The notes under the pieces are model-generated. The model saw only the letters and a list, made by a program, of their open reading frames with translations, was not told the DNA's origin and did not search any database. A program made the position numbers and the translations under genes. Shown here one piece after another: positions 45,014-53,387 of a DNA stretch of 64,000 nucleotides; the stretch's first letter is position 1; each line of letters opens with the position of its first letter. Origin of the DNA: Rhodocyclales bacterium. GTDB taxonomy: Bacteria > Pseudomonadota > Gammaproteobacteria > Burkholderiales > Rhodocyclaceae. Location: assembly GCA_028292485.1 (NCBI GenBank), contig JAQGMG010000024.1, positions 18,485-82,484 of the forward strand, given 5' to 3'.

Positions 45014-46345
45014 ATGAACGACGCTGTTGCCGCCTCTTCGACAAAGTGGCCCGCAGGATATCCAACCGCGCCGGTAGTCATGCTGGTCGACGACGAAGCA
45101 AACGTCCTCAGCGCGTTGCGCCGTCTGCTCCGACCCACTGGTTACACGGTGCTGACGGCCGGCGGTGGCGCGGAAGCGCTGACGCAGCTTGCCGCACAGG
45201 AAGTCGACTTACTCATATCCGATATGCGCATGCCGGACATGGACGGCGCCCAGCTGCTTGCGCAGGCACGCCAGCGCTGGCCAGACACACAGCGCGTGTT
45301 GCTCACCGGCTATGCCGATGTCACATCAGCGGTATCGGCCATCAACGAAGGTGGCATCTTCCGCTATGTCTCCAAGCCATGGAATGAAGACGAGTTCCTC
45401 AACATTGTCTACCAGGCACTGGAATGGCGCGGCCTGCAACGCGAGAAGTTGCGGCTGGAGGCACTCACACTCAAACAGAACGGAGAACTGAAATCGCTCA
45501 ATGCCAGCCTGGAAGTCAAGGTTGCCGAGCGCACGGCCGATCTGCAGATCGCCAATCAGGAACTGACGCTCGCCAACGAGAAGCTCAAGAAGACCTTCTT
45601 CAACACCGTGCAGGTCATGTCCAGCCTCATCGAGCTGCGCGCTCCTCAGCTGGCTGGCCATAGCCGCCGCGTGGCAGACGTGGCACGCAAGATTGCCGAA
45701 AAGATGGGGCTGGCTCCGGCAGATATTCATGAAGTACTCATGGCAGGACTGCTTCATGACATTGGCAAAATCGGTTACGGCGATCAGTTGCTTGGCACAC
45801 CGATGGCGAAAATGACCGCAGAAGGTTTGAGCCAGGCGCGCAAACATCCACTCAATGGCGCTGCGGCATTGATGTCGCTGCCCGACATGCGCGGCGTGGC
45901 GGCAATCATACGCAGCCATCACGAGCGCTGGGACGGAACGGGTTTTCCCGACGGGCTCAAAGGCGAAGCCATTCCTCCGGGCGCACGCATACTGGCGCTC
46001 GCCAACGACTATGATGCAGTTCAGATCGGTACGCTGTCGGCGAAGAAGCACAACAGCGACGAAGCCAAGCAATACGTGGTCGAAGGCCGCAGTTTTCGCT
46101 ACGACCCGGCTGTATGCGACGCCTTCTCGGAGCTGATCGGCCGCGCCCGCCCCAAGCCCACTGCCGAACAGCGCATCAGCGGCGCCGAGGCCAAGCCCGG
46201 CATGGTACTGACACGTGATCTTTTCAGCCACGAGGGGGTATTGCTGCTGGCGGTCGAGCATGTACTCGACGACGTACTGATCAAACAGGTTCGTGAATAC
46301 GAAGAGACCAATAACAAGGCCTTGATCATCTGCGTCAAGGCTTGA
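45014..46345 (+). CDS. RpfG-like response regulator with HD-GYP domain
   Basis: A 443-residue protein. The receiver (about 20-135) has VMLVDDEANVLSAL and LLISDMRMPDMDG. A coiled-coil linker (150-195) precedes the HD-GYP domain, with LLHDIGKIGY and HHERWDGTGFPDG; the GYP triad reads GFP. Cyclic di-GMP phosphodiesterase activity is expected from the intact HD and HHE ligands, although the GYP change may alter partner binding. A C-terminal extension (about 370-443, KPGMVLTRDLFSHEGVLLL) is a further small domain. The gene follows the kinase after 105 bases. Confidence 0.92.
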   Translation: MNDAVAASSTKWPAGYPTAPVVMLVDDEANVLSALRRLLRPTGYTVLTAGGGAEALTQLAAQEVDLLISDMRMPDMDGAQLLAQARQRWPDTQRVLLTGYADVTSAVSAINEGGIFRYVSKPWNEDEFLNIVYQALEWRGLQREKLRLEALTLKQNGELKSLNASLEVKVAERTADLQIANQELTLANEKLKKTFFNTVQVMSSLIELRAPQLAGHSRRVADVARKIAEKMGLAPADIHEVLMAGLLHDIGKIGYGDQLLGTPMAKMTAEGLSQARKHPLNGAAALMSLPDMRGVAAIIRSHHERWDGTGFPDGLKGEAIPPGARILALANDYDAVQIGTLSAKKHNSDEAKQYVVEGRSFRYDPAVCDAFSELIGRARPKPTAEQRISGAEAKPGMVLTRDLFSHEGVLLLAVEHVLDDVLIKQVREYEETNNKALIICVKA

Positions 46346-46410
46346 CCAAGGCTATACAGATCGCCAGCGCGCGGGCATGACTGCACGGCGTCAGAAAATG
46401 GAGATGTCAT

Positions 46411-46977
46411 ATGGATGACAAGCAAAACGACAGCAAGGCCGGCAGTGTTCGCATCATGCTGATTGACGATGAGCGCAATGTGCTCTCGGCGCTTTCACGG
46501 CTCCTGCGGCAGGACTGGGGCAGCCAGGCACTGATCGAGACGCACAACAATCCGGTGCACGCCATCGAGCAGGTAGAGGCCCGCCAATACGACGCCATCA
46601 TGTCCGACTACCGCATGCCCGAAATGGACGGCATCGCGTTGCTGACCCGGATACGCGAGCTGCAGCCCACTACGGCGCGCGTCATCCTTTCGGCAAGTAC
46701 CGACTTTGACGTGCTGATGGTGGCTATCAACGAAGTGGGGATTTCACGCTTTCTGCCAAAGCCCTGGGATGACGATGAGGTCGTCAAAGCGGTGCGCGAT
46801 GCAGTGGAAATCACGCGTAAAGCGCGTGATCTGGCGCGCATCGACGGCGAGCTCGACGATCAGGCCGAAACAAGCATTCGCGCTCAGGCGGAGCTGACTC
46901 GTCTGGAGAAACTGGAGCCGGGCATTACGCAGGTGCGATGGGGACCGAACGGAGAAGTGTTGCTGGACGAGGAATGA
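46411..46977 (+). CDS. Response regulator, receiver with C-terminal helix
   Basis: 188 residues. The receiver (about 12-130) contains IMLIDDERNVLSALSRLLR, the acceptor in AIMSDYRMPEMDG and FLPKPWDDDE. The last 55 residues are charged and helical. No output domain is seen. It lies 65 bases after the HD-GYP gene on the same strand and shares the receiver subtype (L-I-D-D-E-x-N-V-L-S-A-L) with it. Confidence 0.88.
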   Translation: MDDKQNDSKAGSVRIMLIDDERNVLSALSRLLRQDWGSQALIETHNNPVHAIEQVEARQYDAIMSDYRMPEMDGIALLTRIRELQPTTARVILSASTDFDVLMVAINEVGISRFLPKPWDDDEVVKAVRDAVEITRKARDLARIDGELDDQAETSIRAQAELTRLEKLEPGITQVRWGPNGEVLLDEE

Positions 46978-46996
46978 TGCGGGCTGCCACTGCGGA

Positions 46997-47422
46997 CTAC
47001 TTCGGAAGTTCGTCGGGCTCCGACCGCGCTGTGTCTGTGGGCTGGCAAGCCTGAAGCACGGCATTGACTACCCGGGAGGCATTGAATGGTTTCACGACAT
47101 AGCCACTTGCACCCGCCTGTATCGCCGCTTGCACGGTTTCGCGATCGGCAGAACCCGTCACCATGAGCACCTTGATTTCCGGCAGTTCGTTGCGGATTTC
47201 CTTGAGCACGTCCACGCCGTGGCTATTGGGCATCAGCACATCGAGGCAGACCAGCTTCGGTTTGAGCTTGTGACAGGCCGCGATTGCCGTCAGGCCGTCC
47301 TTGGCCTCGCCGACAACGTCTGCACCCTCCTGCCGCAAAATGCCTCGTAGCATGGCGCGTGTGGTGTCGTTGTCGTCCACCACCAGGACAGTCAGATTTT
47401 TCAGAATTTGCTCGGTTGCCAT
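46997..47422 (-). CDS. CheY-like response regulator
   Basis: 141 residues, a single receiver: VLVVDDNDTTRAMLRGIL, acceptor Asp in VCLDVLMPNSHG, the Thr in VMVTGSAD and Lys in YVVKPFNAS. It is convergent to the preceding regulator gene. The start at 47422 is preceded by AGGAGA. Just upstream, a 12-base direct repeat carries a second copy of the ribosome-site region. Confidence 0.9.
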   Translation of the reverse strand: MATEQILKNLTVLVVDDNDTTRAMLRGILRQEGADVVGEAKDGLTAIAACHKLKPKLVCLDVLMPNSHGVDVLKEIRNELPEIKVLMVTGSADRETVQAAIQAGASGYVVKPFNASRVVNAVLQACQPTDTARSEPDELPK

Positions 47423-47429
47423 GTTCTCT

Positions 47430-47454
47430 CCTGCTGTTATTCCCTGCTGTTATT
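47430..47454 (-). repeat. Direct repeat next to the ribosome site of the CheY-like gene
   Basis: CCTGCTGTTATT occurs exactly at 47430-47441 and 47443-47454, 13 bases apart. On the minus strand each copy ends in CAGG, and the proximal one forms part of the AGGAG of the downstream gene. Confidence 0.85.
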
Positions 47455-47595
47455 GCTTAACGGCCGAATCCGTACCGGCACGATAGCGCAGCCATCCTGA
47501 TACCAAGCGTAGCGGCCAAGGCACAGCATCATGTGCATGCCAAATGGCTGTCAAATGCTATCGATTGGCTCCGGAATGGGCGAACGGCTTCAGAC

Positions 47596-48552
47596 TCATT
47601 GTAGGTGGGCTGTCTCGCTCTCGGCTGCAATGCAATTGCGCCCGCGGCCCTTTGCTTCATAGAGCGCATCGTCCGCCGCCTTGATCAGGGCGGCGTTGCC
47701 TGCGCCGTCGCGGTTCGGCACTCTGCAGGCGACACCAAGGCTCATGGTCACGATGCCATCCCTGCCACCACCGTGCGCAATGGCCAGCCGCTCAATATCG
47801 CTGCGCATGGCTTCAGCGATCTGCCGTGCGCCTTCCAGATCCGTGTCCGGCAGGATCACGGCAAACTCTTCGCCGCCGTATCGCGCCACAAGATCGGTCG
47901 GCCGTTTGACCCGCGCCGCTAGCGCCAGAGCCACGATACGCAAGCATTCATCACCCATCTGATGACCATAGAGGTCGTTGTACTGTTTGAAAAAATCAAC
48001 ATCGCACATGAGTAGCGATATTTCGGTTTCGTGACGTGCACTGCGCGCCCACTCACGCGTCAGGAATTCGTCGAACTGGCGGCGATTGGCGATACCGGTC
48101 AGCCCATCGACGGCTGACAGGCGCGTCAGCTCGCGATTTGCGTCGTCCAGCCGGCGCGTGAGCACGACCAGCGAATAGCGCATCTGTGCAATGCGCTGCA
48201 TGGCGCGCACCTTGGCCGTTAGCACGACTTCAGAAATGGGTTTGACGAGATAGTCATCGCCGCCCACCGCAATGCCACGCTCCAGGTCTTCGTCGCTGGT
48301 CCGGGCCGTCAGCAGAATGATGGGGGTCCATTCGCCGTCGCGTTCGAGCTGGCGGATGCGCTTGGTAACCTCGTAGCCATTGAGGCCGGGCATTACGACG
48401 TCCACCAGGACGAGATCAGGGCGGTGCTGCTTGAAAAGCTCGACACCTGTCGCGCCATCTTGCGCCACGAAAGGCTCGATCCCCATGCGACGCAATTGAT
48501 GGCTGACCAGAGTCAGACTCGTCAGCGTGTCGTCGATAATCAGCGCCTTCAT
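47596..48552 (-). CDS. Receiver-GGDEF diguanylate cyclase (PleD-like)
   Basis: 318 residues. The receiver (about 3-118) has LIIDDTLTSLTLVSHQL and LVLVDVVMPGLNG. The GGDEF domain (150-310) has DGLTGIANRRQFDE, the active site RYGGEEF, and an RPTD motif five residues before it, the product-inhibition I-site. It should make cyclic di-GMP in the cytoplasm. The start at 48552 has AGGGG nine bases before it; ATG 48588 (MATQKSS) is weaker. A 17-base imperfect repeat (TGCCATGCTA) lies at 48581-48614. Confidence 0.92.
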   Translation of the reverse strand: MKALIIDDTLTSLTLVSHQLRRMGIEPFVAQDGATGVELFKQHRPDLVLVDVVMPGLNGYEVTKRIRQLERDGEWTPIILLTARTSDEDLERGIAVGGDDYLVKPISEVVLTAKVRAMQRIAQMRYSLVVLTRRLDDANRELTRLSAVDGLTGIANRRQFDEFLTREWARSARHETEISLLMCDVDFFKQYNDLYGHQMGDECLRIVALALAARVKRPTDLVARYGGEEFAVILPDTDLEGARQIAEAMRSDIERLAIAHGGGRDGIVTMSLGVACRVPNRDGAGNAALIKAADDALYEAKGRGRNCIAAESETAHLQ

Positions 48553-48735
48553 GCGATCCCCTTTACGGCTGCTTTTCTGCGTTGCCATGCTACCTACGCT
48601 GCCATGCTAACCCGCCGTCCGTCAAAAAGTCATACAGAGAAAGGCCTGTAAAGTCAGTCAGATATTGTGACTTGGGGGTGGCTTCCTGCGCTAGATTGGC
48701 TAGAATTCCGCAAACCTTTCAGCACGAGGGATCCC

Positions 48736-50016
48736 ATGAAGGCTCTTGCCCTCCACATATCGACTTTTTGCGCCGCGTTCTGCACCGCACTGTGTCCTGC
48801 CTTCAGCAGCACAGCCGCTGCCGCAGAGCAGGCTTTCTCGCTGCAAGCCGCCACGGCGATTGCCAGCGTACAGCCCGGCTCCGTGCAGCTCACTTCCGAC
48901 GTGATGCGCGAGAGCAGCACCATCACGCCGCTCGACCATACGGCTCAAACTGAAGACATCTGGGAACGCGTACGCAAGGGCTTTGCCATGCGCGACCTTG
49001 AGAGCCCCCTGGTCGATGACCGCATGCATTACTACCTTGCACGCCCGCAACAGCTCAAGCTGATGCTCGAGCGTGGCCGCAAATACATGTATCACATCGT
49101 TACCGAGCTCGAAAAACGCGGCATGCCGACTGAACTGGCGTTGCTGCCGATCGTCGAGAGCGCTTACAACCCGCTCGCCCTTTCGTCGGCAAAGGCTGCG
49201 GGACTGTGGCAGTTCATCCCCTCGACCGGCAAGGATTTCCAGCTGACGCAGAACTGGTGGGTCGATGAACGCCGCGACATCGTTGCATCCACCGACGCAG
49301 CGCTCAAGTACCTGCAGGCGATCTACGAAATGCATGGTGACTGGCAGCTTGCGCTGGCCTCCTACAACTGGGGAGAAAATGCCGTTGCACGGGCCATCGC
49401 CAACAACAAGTCGGCGGGCAAACCCACCGACTACATGAGCCTGTCGATGCCTACCGAGACACGCTATTACGTGCCCAAGTTGCAGGCGCTCAAGAACATC
49501 ATCGCGCACCCGGAGCTGTACCAGCTGGCTCTGCCGAACATTCCGGATCGCCCGTATTTCACTTCGATCGAGAAACGCCAGGGCATGGACGTCGCCCTCG
49601 CCGCCAAACTCGCAGAGATGCCTCTTTCCGAATTTCTCATGCTCAACCCAGGCTACAACCGACCGGTCATGCCTGGCAGCGATAATGCCAACATCGTTCT
49701 GCCGGTCGACAATGCACGCAAGTTCCAGGACAACCTGTCGCGCCACGACGCACCGCTGGTGACCTGGAAAACCTACTCGGTGCCACGCACCGAACGCATT
49801 GAGCAAGTCGCCAAGCGTCTGAAGCTTGCGGTGCAGGAAATAGCGACTGCCAATGGTCTGCGCGCGCGTGCGTTGCTGGCCGCCGGCTACACCTTACTGG
49901 TGCCGACGAGTGCCCAGGAAGCCGTTGCCGAAGTGGTCAATACAGCGTCCAGCAAACTACGCCGCGTTTCCGCGCCTGCCAAGAAATCCCGGCCGTATCC
50001 GCGCAGGCGGGGCTAG
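48736..50016 (+). CDS. mltD: Membrane-bound lytic murein transglycosylase D
   Basis: 426 residues. A signal sequence ends about SSTAAAAE. The lytic-transglycosylase domain (about 95-230) has the catalytic-glutamate motif VESAYNPLALSSAKAAGLWQ and FIPSTGKDF, then LASYNWGENAVARAI. One C-terminal LysM-type domain (about 345-398, WKTYSVPRTERIEQVAKRL) binds peptidoglycan. E. coli MltD carries two LysM units; here only one is clear. The stop is followed after six bases by a lipoprotein gene. Confidence 0.93.
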   Translation: MKALALHISTFCAAFCTALCPAFSSTAAAAEQAFSLQAATAIASVQPGSVQLTSDVMRESSTITPLDHTAQTEDIWERVRKGFAMRDLESPLVDDRMHYYLARPQQLKLMLERGRKYMYHIVTELEKRGMPTELALLPIVESAYNPLALSSAKAAGLWQFIPSTGKDFQLTQNWWVDERRDIVASTDAALKYLQAIYEMHGDWQLALASYNWGENAVARAIANNKSAGKPTDYMSLSMPTETRYYVPKLQALKNIIAHPELYQLALPNIPDRPYFTSIEKRQGMDVALAAKLAEMPLSEFLMLNPGYNRPVMPGSDNANIVLPVDNARKFQDNLSRHDAPLVTWKTYSVPRTERIEQVAKRLKLAVQEIATANGLRARALLAAGYTLLVPTSAQEAVAEVVNTASSKLRRVSAPAKKSRPYPRRRG

Positions 50017-50022
50017 GCCCGC

Positions 50023-50676
50023 ATGCAGGCTCGCGTTCTGGCCCGAGGCTTCGGCACTCTGGCGTGCCTGTTGGTGGTGGGGTGCAGCAGCACGCGTCTG
50101 TCCAGTGAGTGGCGCGAGACCTCCGATGACGGCCTGCCACCGCAAAAACTTGCCGTCATTGCCGTCGTCAAGGACGAATCCATCAGCCGGCTCATCGAGG
50201 ACGAAGCTGTCCAGCGCCTGCCACCCAGCGCGCACGCTGTCGCGGCACGACAACTCGGTTTCGAGCCTGGTGCCGATATCCACATGCTGCGCGACAAATT
50301 GCAGGACGCCGGCTTCGATGCCGCCGTCATCACGCGGCTGGTGGCAATCGACGAGCACGACGTCTATCACCCGCCGCAAGCCTACTTCGTCGACAGGCCG
50401 ATGTTCGCGCCAGCCTATGCGCCGTACTCGCCTTATTACCGCGACTTCTGGCGTTTCTATCCCTATGCCACCAGCGTAGCGGTTACACCCGCCTACAAGA
50501 CGCGGGAAACCCGCTACATCATCGAGACCGTTCTTTACCGCCTGCCTGCCGGCAAACCGGTGTGGTCCGCCGTCACCGAAACGCTGAACCCGTCCTCCAG
50601 GCTCGTACTCATCAACGAAGTCGTGCGGCTCGTGCAGAAGCAGATGGCTCGCGCAGGCTTGATCGATGTCCGCTAA
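50023..50676 (+). CDS. Lipoprotein of unknown function (DUF4136-like)
   Basis: 217 residues. The lipobox is LVVGC, with Cys21. The rest has a VAVIAVVKDES-like strand and a central Tyr/Pro-rich stretch (about 125-150, YAPYSPYYRDFWRFYPY), then a conserved-looking C-terminal part (YIIETVLYRLPAGKPVWSAV). The shape resembles small outer-membrane lipoproteins of the DUF4136 type, but I am not certain. The stop overlaps the pabBC start by 11 bases. Confidence 0.75.
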   Translation: MQARVLARGFGTLACLLVVGCSSTRLSSEWRETSDDGLPPQKLAVIAVVKDESISRLIEDEAVQRLPPSAHAVAARQLGFEPGADIHMLRDKLQDAGFDAAVITRLVAIDEHDVYHPPQAYFVDRPMFAPAYAPYSPYYRDFWRFYPYATSVAVTPAYKTRETRYIIETVLYRLPAGKPVWSAVTETLNPSSRLVLINEVVRLVQKQMARAGLIDVR

Positions 50677-52510
50677 GCGCTCGCGGGAGCCCGGCAGCGC
50701 TGCGCTGCAGCCCTTTGCATTGTTCGAAGACAATCTCGGCCAGGCAGGAAGCGGCGTCCTGTTGCAGGAGCATCTGCTCACCCTCGATTGCACCAGGGTC
50801 AGCGAAGCGGACGCCTTCTTTGCGACGCTCGATCAGTATGCCCGCGAGGGGCGCTGGATCGCCCTGGTCGCGGACTACGAACTGGGCAGCGCCTTTGAAC
50901 CGTCTGCCGCCATTCATTCGGACTCACATTCACACTCGCCTTCGTATCTGGCAAGAGCCCTCGTCTTTTCCCAAGTGATCACTCTCGATGGGCCCGCGCT
51001 TGCCGACTGGTGGCAACACAGGCTTGGCGCACTGACAGCGCAAGAGCACGAAGCCGGCGTGCTGCATCTGTCTCCTGCGCTGAATTGCGATGCCTATGCT
51101 GCCAAAGCGCAGCGCGTGCTCGCCTATATCGAAGCAGGCGATTGCTATCAGGTGAATCTCAGTTTTCCCATGACAGGTAGTTACTTCGGTCATCCGCTGG
51201 CGCTCTATTCCAGACTGCGGGAGACGCAACCGGTCAGACACGGCGCGCTCATCTGCGACGGTAACGAATGGCTGCTGTCGCGTTCGCCGGAGCTGTTCTT
51301 CGAGCGTTCGGGTCACACGATCACCTGTCGCCCCATGAAGGGAACGGCCCCGCGCGGCGCAACGCCACACGAAGACGCCATCAACGCCAGCACCCTGCAG
51401 CATTCCGAGAAGAATCGCGCGGAAAACCTGATGATCGTGGATCTCATCCGCAACGATCTTGGTCGGCTCGCCAAAGCTGGCGACGTGCATGTGCGACAAC
51501 TTTTCGAGCTGGAAAGCTACGCAACCGTCTTTCAGCTGACGTCCACCGTCGAGGCTGCACCTGTCGTCTCATCACTCGGTGAAATATTCCGCGCCCTGTT
51601 CCCCTGCGGTTCGGTGACCGGTGCGCCGAAAGTGCGCGCCATGCAGATCATTCATGTGCTTGAGAATCAGGCGCGTGGCCCCTACTGCGGCGCTATCGGC
51701 TGGATCACGCCAAATGGCGATTGCAGCTTCAATGTCCCAATCCGCACCTTGCGTCTGCAGACGGACAACAAATGCCGGATGGACGTCGGTAGCGGCATCG
51801 TGGCCGATTCGGAGCCAGCCTCTGAATATGACGAATGCCTTACCAAGGCGCGCTTCGTCACCGATGATGGCCTGCAGCTGATCGAAACCTTGCGTTGCGA
51901 AATTTACAGGAACGGCGACGAAAGCGAACCCTTCCCCCTGATCGCCTGGCATCTGCAGCGCCTGGAAAGATCCGCCCGTGCGCTGGGATTCAAATACGAT
52001 GAGGACGCGGTACGTAACACCTTGCTGGTGCAAGCTGCGGCATTACCGCTGGGCTTGCAACGCGTGCGTCTTCTCCTGTCGCGAGATGGCATGCTGGAAT
52101 GCAGCAGCGCGCCGCTAGGCGCCTTGCCGCCAGATCCCACGCTCGTTATCGCAGCGGAACGGCTTGACCCGGAGGATCCGCGCCTGCAACACAAGACCAC
52201 GGCGCGACGCTTCTACGACGTAGCGTTGCAAGACGCCACCGCCGCCGGACATTTCGATGTCATTTATCTCAATACACGTGAAGAAATCTGCGAAGGCGCA
52301 CGCAGCAATATCTTCATCGAACGTGACGACCATCTGCTGACACCGCCCCTGTCAAGCGGCCTGCTACCCGGCGTGATGCGCGCTCAGTTGCTTGCGGCGG
52401 GCAGCGCCAGCGAGACTGTACTGACGCTGGATGATCTCGTCAATGCGGAACGAATTTTTGTCGGTAATGCTTTGCGTGGGCTGGTCGAAACAAGACTGAT
52501 CGGCCGTTGA
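50666..52510 (+). CDS. pabB: Aminodeoxychorismate synthase component I fused to aminodeoxychorismate lyase
   Basis: A 614-residue fusion. Residues 1-370 are the chorismate-binding PabB part. RPMKGTAPRG carries the lysine that marks PabB rather than TrpE (which has Ala there), followed by KNRAENLMIVDLIRNDLG, GSVTGAPKVRAM and SGIVADSEPASEYDEC. From about 380 to 610 is a class IV aminotransferase-fold lyase (PabC): LQLIETLRCEIY, NIFIERDDHLLTPPLSSGLLPGVMR and VGNALRGLVETRLI. Together they make 4-aminobenzoate for folate; the amidotransferase PabA is not in the window. A perfect inverted repeat follows. Confidence 0.94.
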   Translation: MSAKRSREPGSAALQPFALFEDNLGQAGSGVLLQEHLLTLDCTRVSEADAFFATLDQYAREGRWIALVADYELGSAFEPSAAIHSDSHSHSPSYLARALVFSQVITLDGPALADWWQHRLGALTAQEHEAGVLHLSPALNCDAYAAKAQRVLAYIEAGDCYQVNLSFPMTGSYFGHPLALYSRLRETQPVRHGALICDGNEWLLSRSPELFFERSGHTITCRPMKGTAPRGATPHEDAINASTLQHSEKNRAENLMIVDLIRNDLGRLAKAGDVHVRQLFELESYATVFQLTSTVEAAPVVSSLGEIFRALFPCGSVTGAPKVRAMQIIHVLENQARGPYCGAIGWITPNGDCSFNVPIRTLRLQTDNKCRMDVGSGIVADSEPASEYDECLTKARFVTDDGLQLIETLRCEIYRNGDESEPFPLIAWHLQRLERSARALGFKYDEDAVRNTLLVQAAALPLGLQRVRLLLSRDGMLECSSAPLGALPPDPTLVIAAERLDPEDPRLQHKTTARRFYDVALQDATAAGHFDVIYLNTREEICEGARSNIFIERDDHLLTPPLSSGLLPGVMRAQLLAAGSASETVLTLDDLVNAERIFVGNALRGLVETRLIGR

Positions 52511-52517
52511 GCTTGTC

Positions 52518-52606
52518 GTAGGTCGGATGAGCGAAGCGTTATCCGACGTTTGGAATCAAACGTAAATCCTGCAAACGTCGGATAACGCTTCGCTCATCCG
52601 ACCTAC
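52518..52606. repeat. Perfect 35-bp inverted repeat (BIME-like)
   Basis: Arms at 52518-52552 and 52572-52606 are exact reverse complements, beginning GTAGGTCGGATGAGCGAAGC. The loop is 19 bases. It has no U-run, so it is a REP/BIME-type element rather than a standard terminator. A degenerate relative is at 14620-14710. It lies between pabBC and the convergent YkgJ gene. Confidence 0.93.
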
Positions 52607-52657
52607 ATGACAAAGTCAATCGCGGTGACTTGACTTGCCATGCCATATGTTTCCGCG

Positions 52658-52990
52658 TCAATCCGCGAGGCGCGGCAAACCATGACGTGCTCGTGCCTGA
52701 TTGCAGGCCTCGTTGAGAATGCCATGCACCCCGTGCGCAGAAAATTCGCGGCACGGGTCGGGGCGGAATTCATGGATGCCGCATTTCACTTCCACGCCGA
52801 CTTTGCCTACCAGCGCAACGCAACGTGGCGAGCTGCGATCGGTGCCACGCATGCGGCACGTGCTCGCGGTCTCTTCATCGGCGAGTGCCGCCGGAACGTA
52901 ACCACCTGCTTCCGAGTCCAGCTGACTGCGATGGAAACTGACACGAAAAGTGGCGCAGCAGGCGCCACATGATTGACATGGCTCGCTCAT
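52658..52990 (-). CDS. YkgJ-family cysteine-cluster protein
   Basis: 110 residues, with the start chosen at 52990 (MSEPCQSCGACCATFRVSF). Cysteines CxxCxxCC near the N-terminus, then CRMRG, PRCVAL and CGIHEFRPDPCREF, match the UPF0153/YkgJ zinc- or iron-binding cluster family. Function unknown. The start overlaps the thioredoxin-like stop at ATGA, so the two are coupled. Confidence 0.87.
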   Translation of the reverse strand: MSEPCQSCGACCATFRVSFHRSQLDSEAGGYVPAALADEETASTCRMRGTDRSSPRCVALVGKVGVEVKCGIHEFRPDPCREFSAHGVHGILNEACNQARARHGLPRLAD

Positions 52991-53376
52991 GACAAAAGCA
53001 TCAGGCGCGAACGTATATCGGCAATGCCTTGCCAGGCCGCACGCTCGGGACTGGACAGGGCATGTATATGAGACTCTGCGGGAGTTTGTGCCAGAAACGT
53101 TTGCAACAGACGCTCCAGCTGCGCAATATGCGGCAGCATCGGACCACAAAACAAGACATCTGCGCCGCGCTGGATAACCAGCGTCGGGAAATTGTCGATA
53201 TCGATGTCGCCCGCCACTTCTGGCTCGTCCTCAACGTCGACCCACGCCAGGCTCACAGCAGGAAAACGCGCCCCCATTGCTTCAAAGGCAGGCCGGTAAT
53301 CACGGCATGAGCCGCACCACTGCGCGCACAGACACGCCACCAGAAAGCCTTGCGCATCCTTCAACTCGTTTGTCAT
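52987..53376 (-). CDS. Thioredoxin-family protein
   Basis: 129 residues, no signal peptide. The active site is WCGSC (Cys21, Cys24), the cis-proline is in NFPTLVI, and WVDVEDEPEVAG is the usual beta strand and turn. It is a short cytoplasmic thioredoxin relative, with a 35-residue C-terminal extension. It lies between an AsmA-like gene and ykgJ and is coupled to the latter. Confidence 0.88.
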   Translation of the reverse strand: MTNELKDAQGFLVACLCAQWCGSCRDYRPAFEAMGARFPAVSLAWVDVEDEPEVAGDIDIDNFPTLVIQRGADVLFCGPMLPHIAQLERLLQTFLAQTPAESHIHALSSPERAAWQGIADIRSRLMLLS

Positions 53377-53387
53377 GCACCGCCTTG

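Noticed and set aside
52518..52606. The 35-bp inverted repeat as a rho-independent terminator
   Set aside because: There is no U-run on either strand, and the same unit occurs elsewhere as a dispersed repeat.
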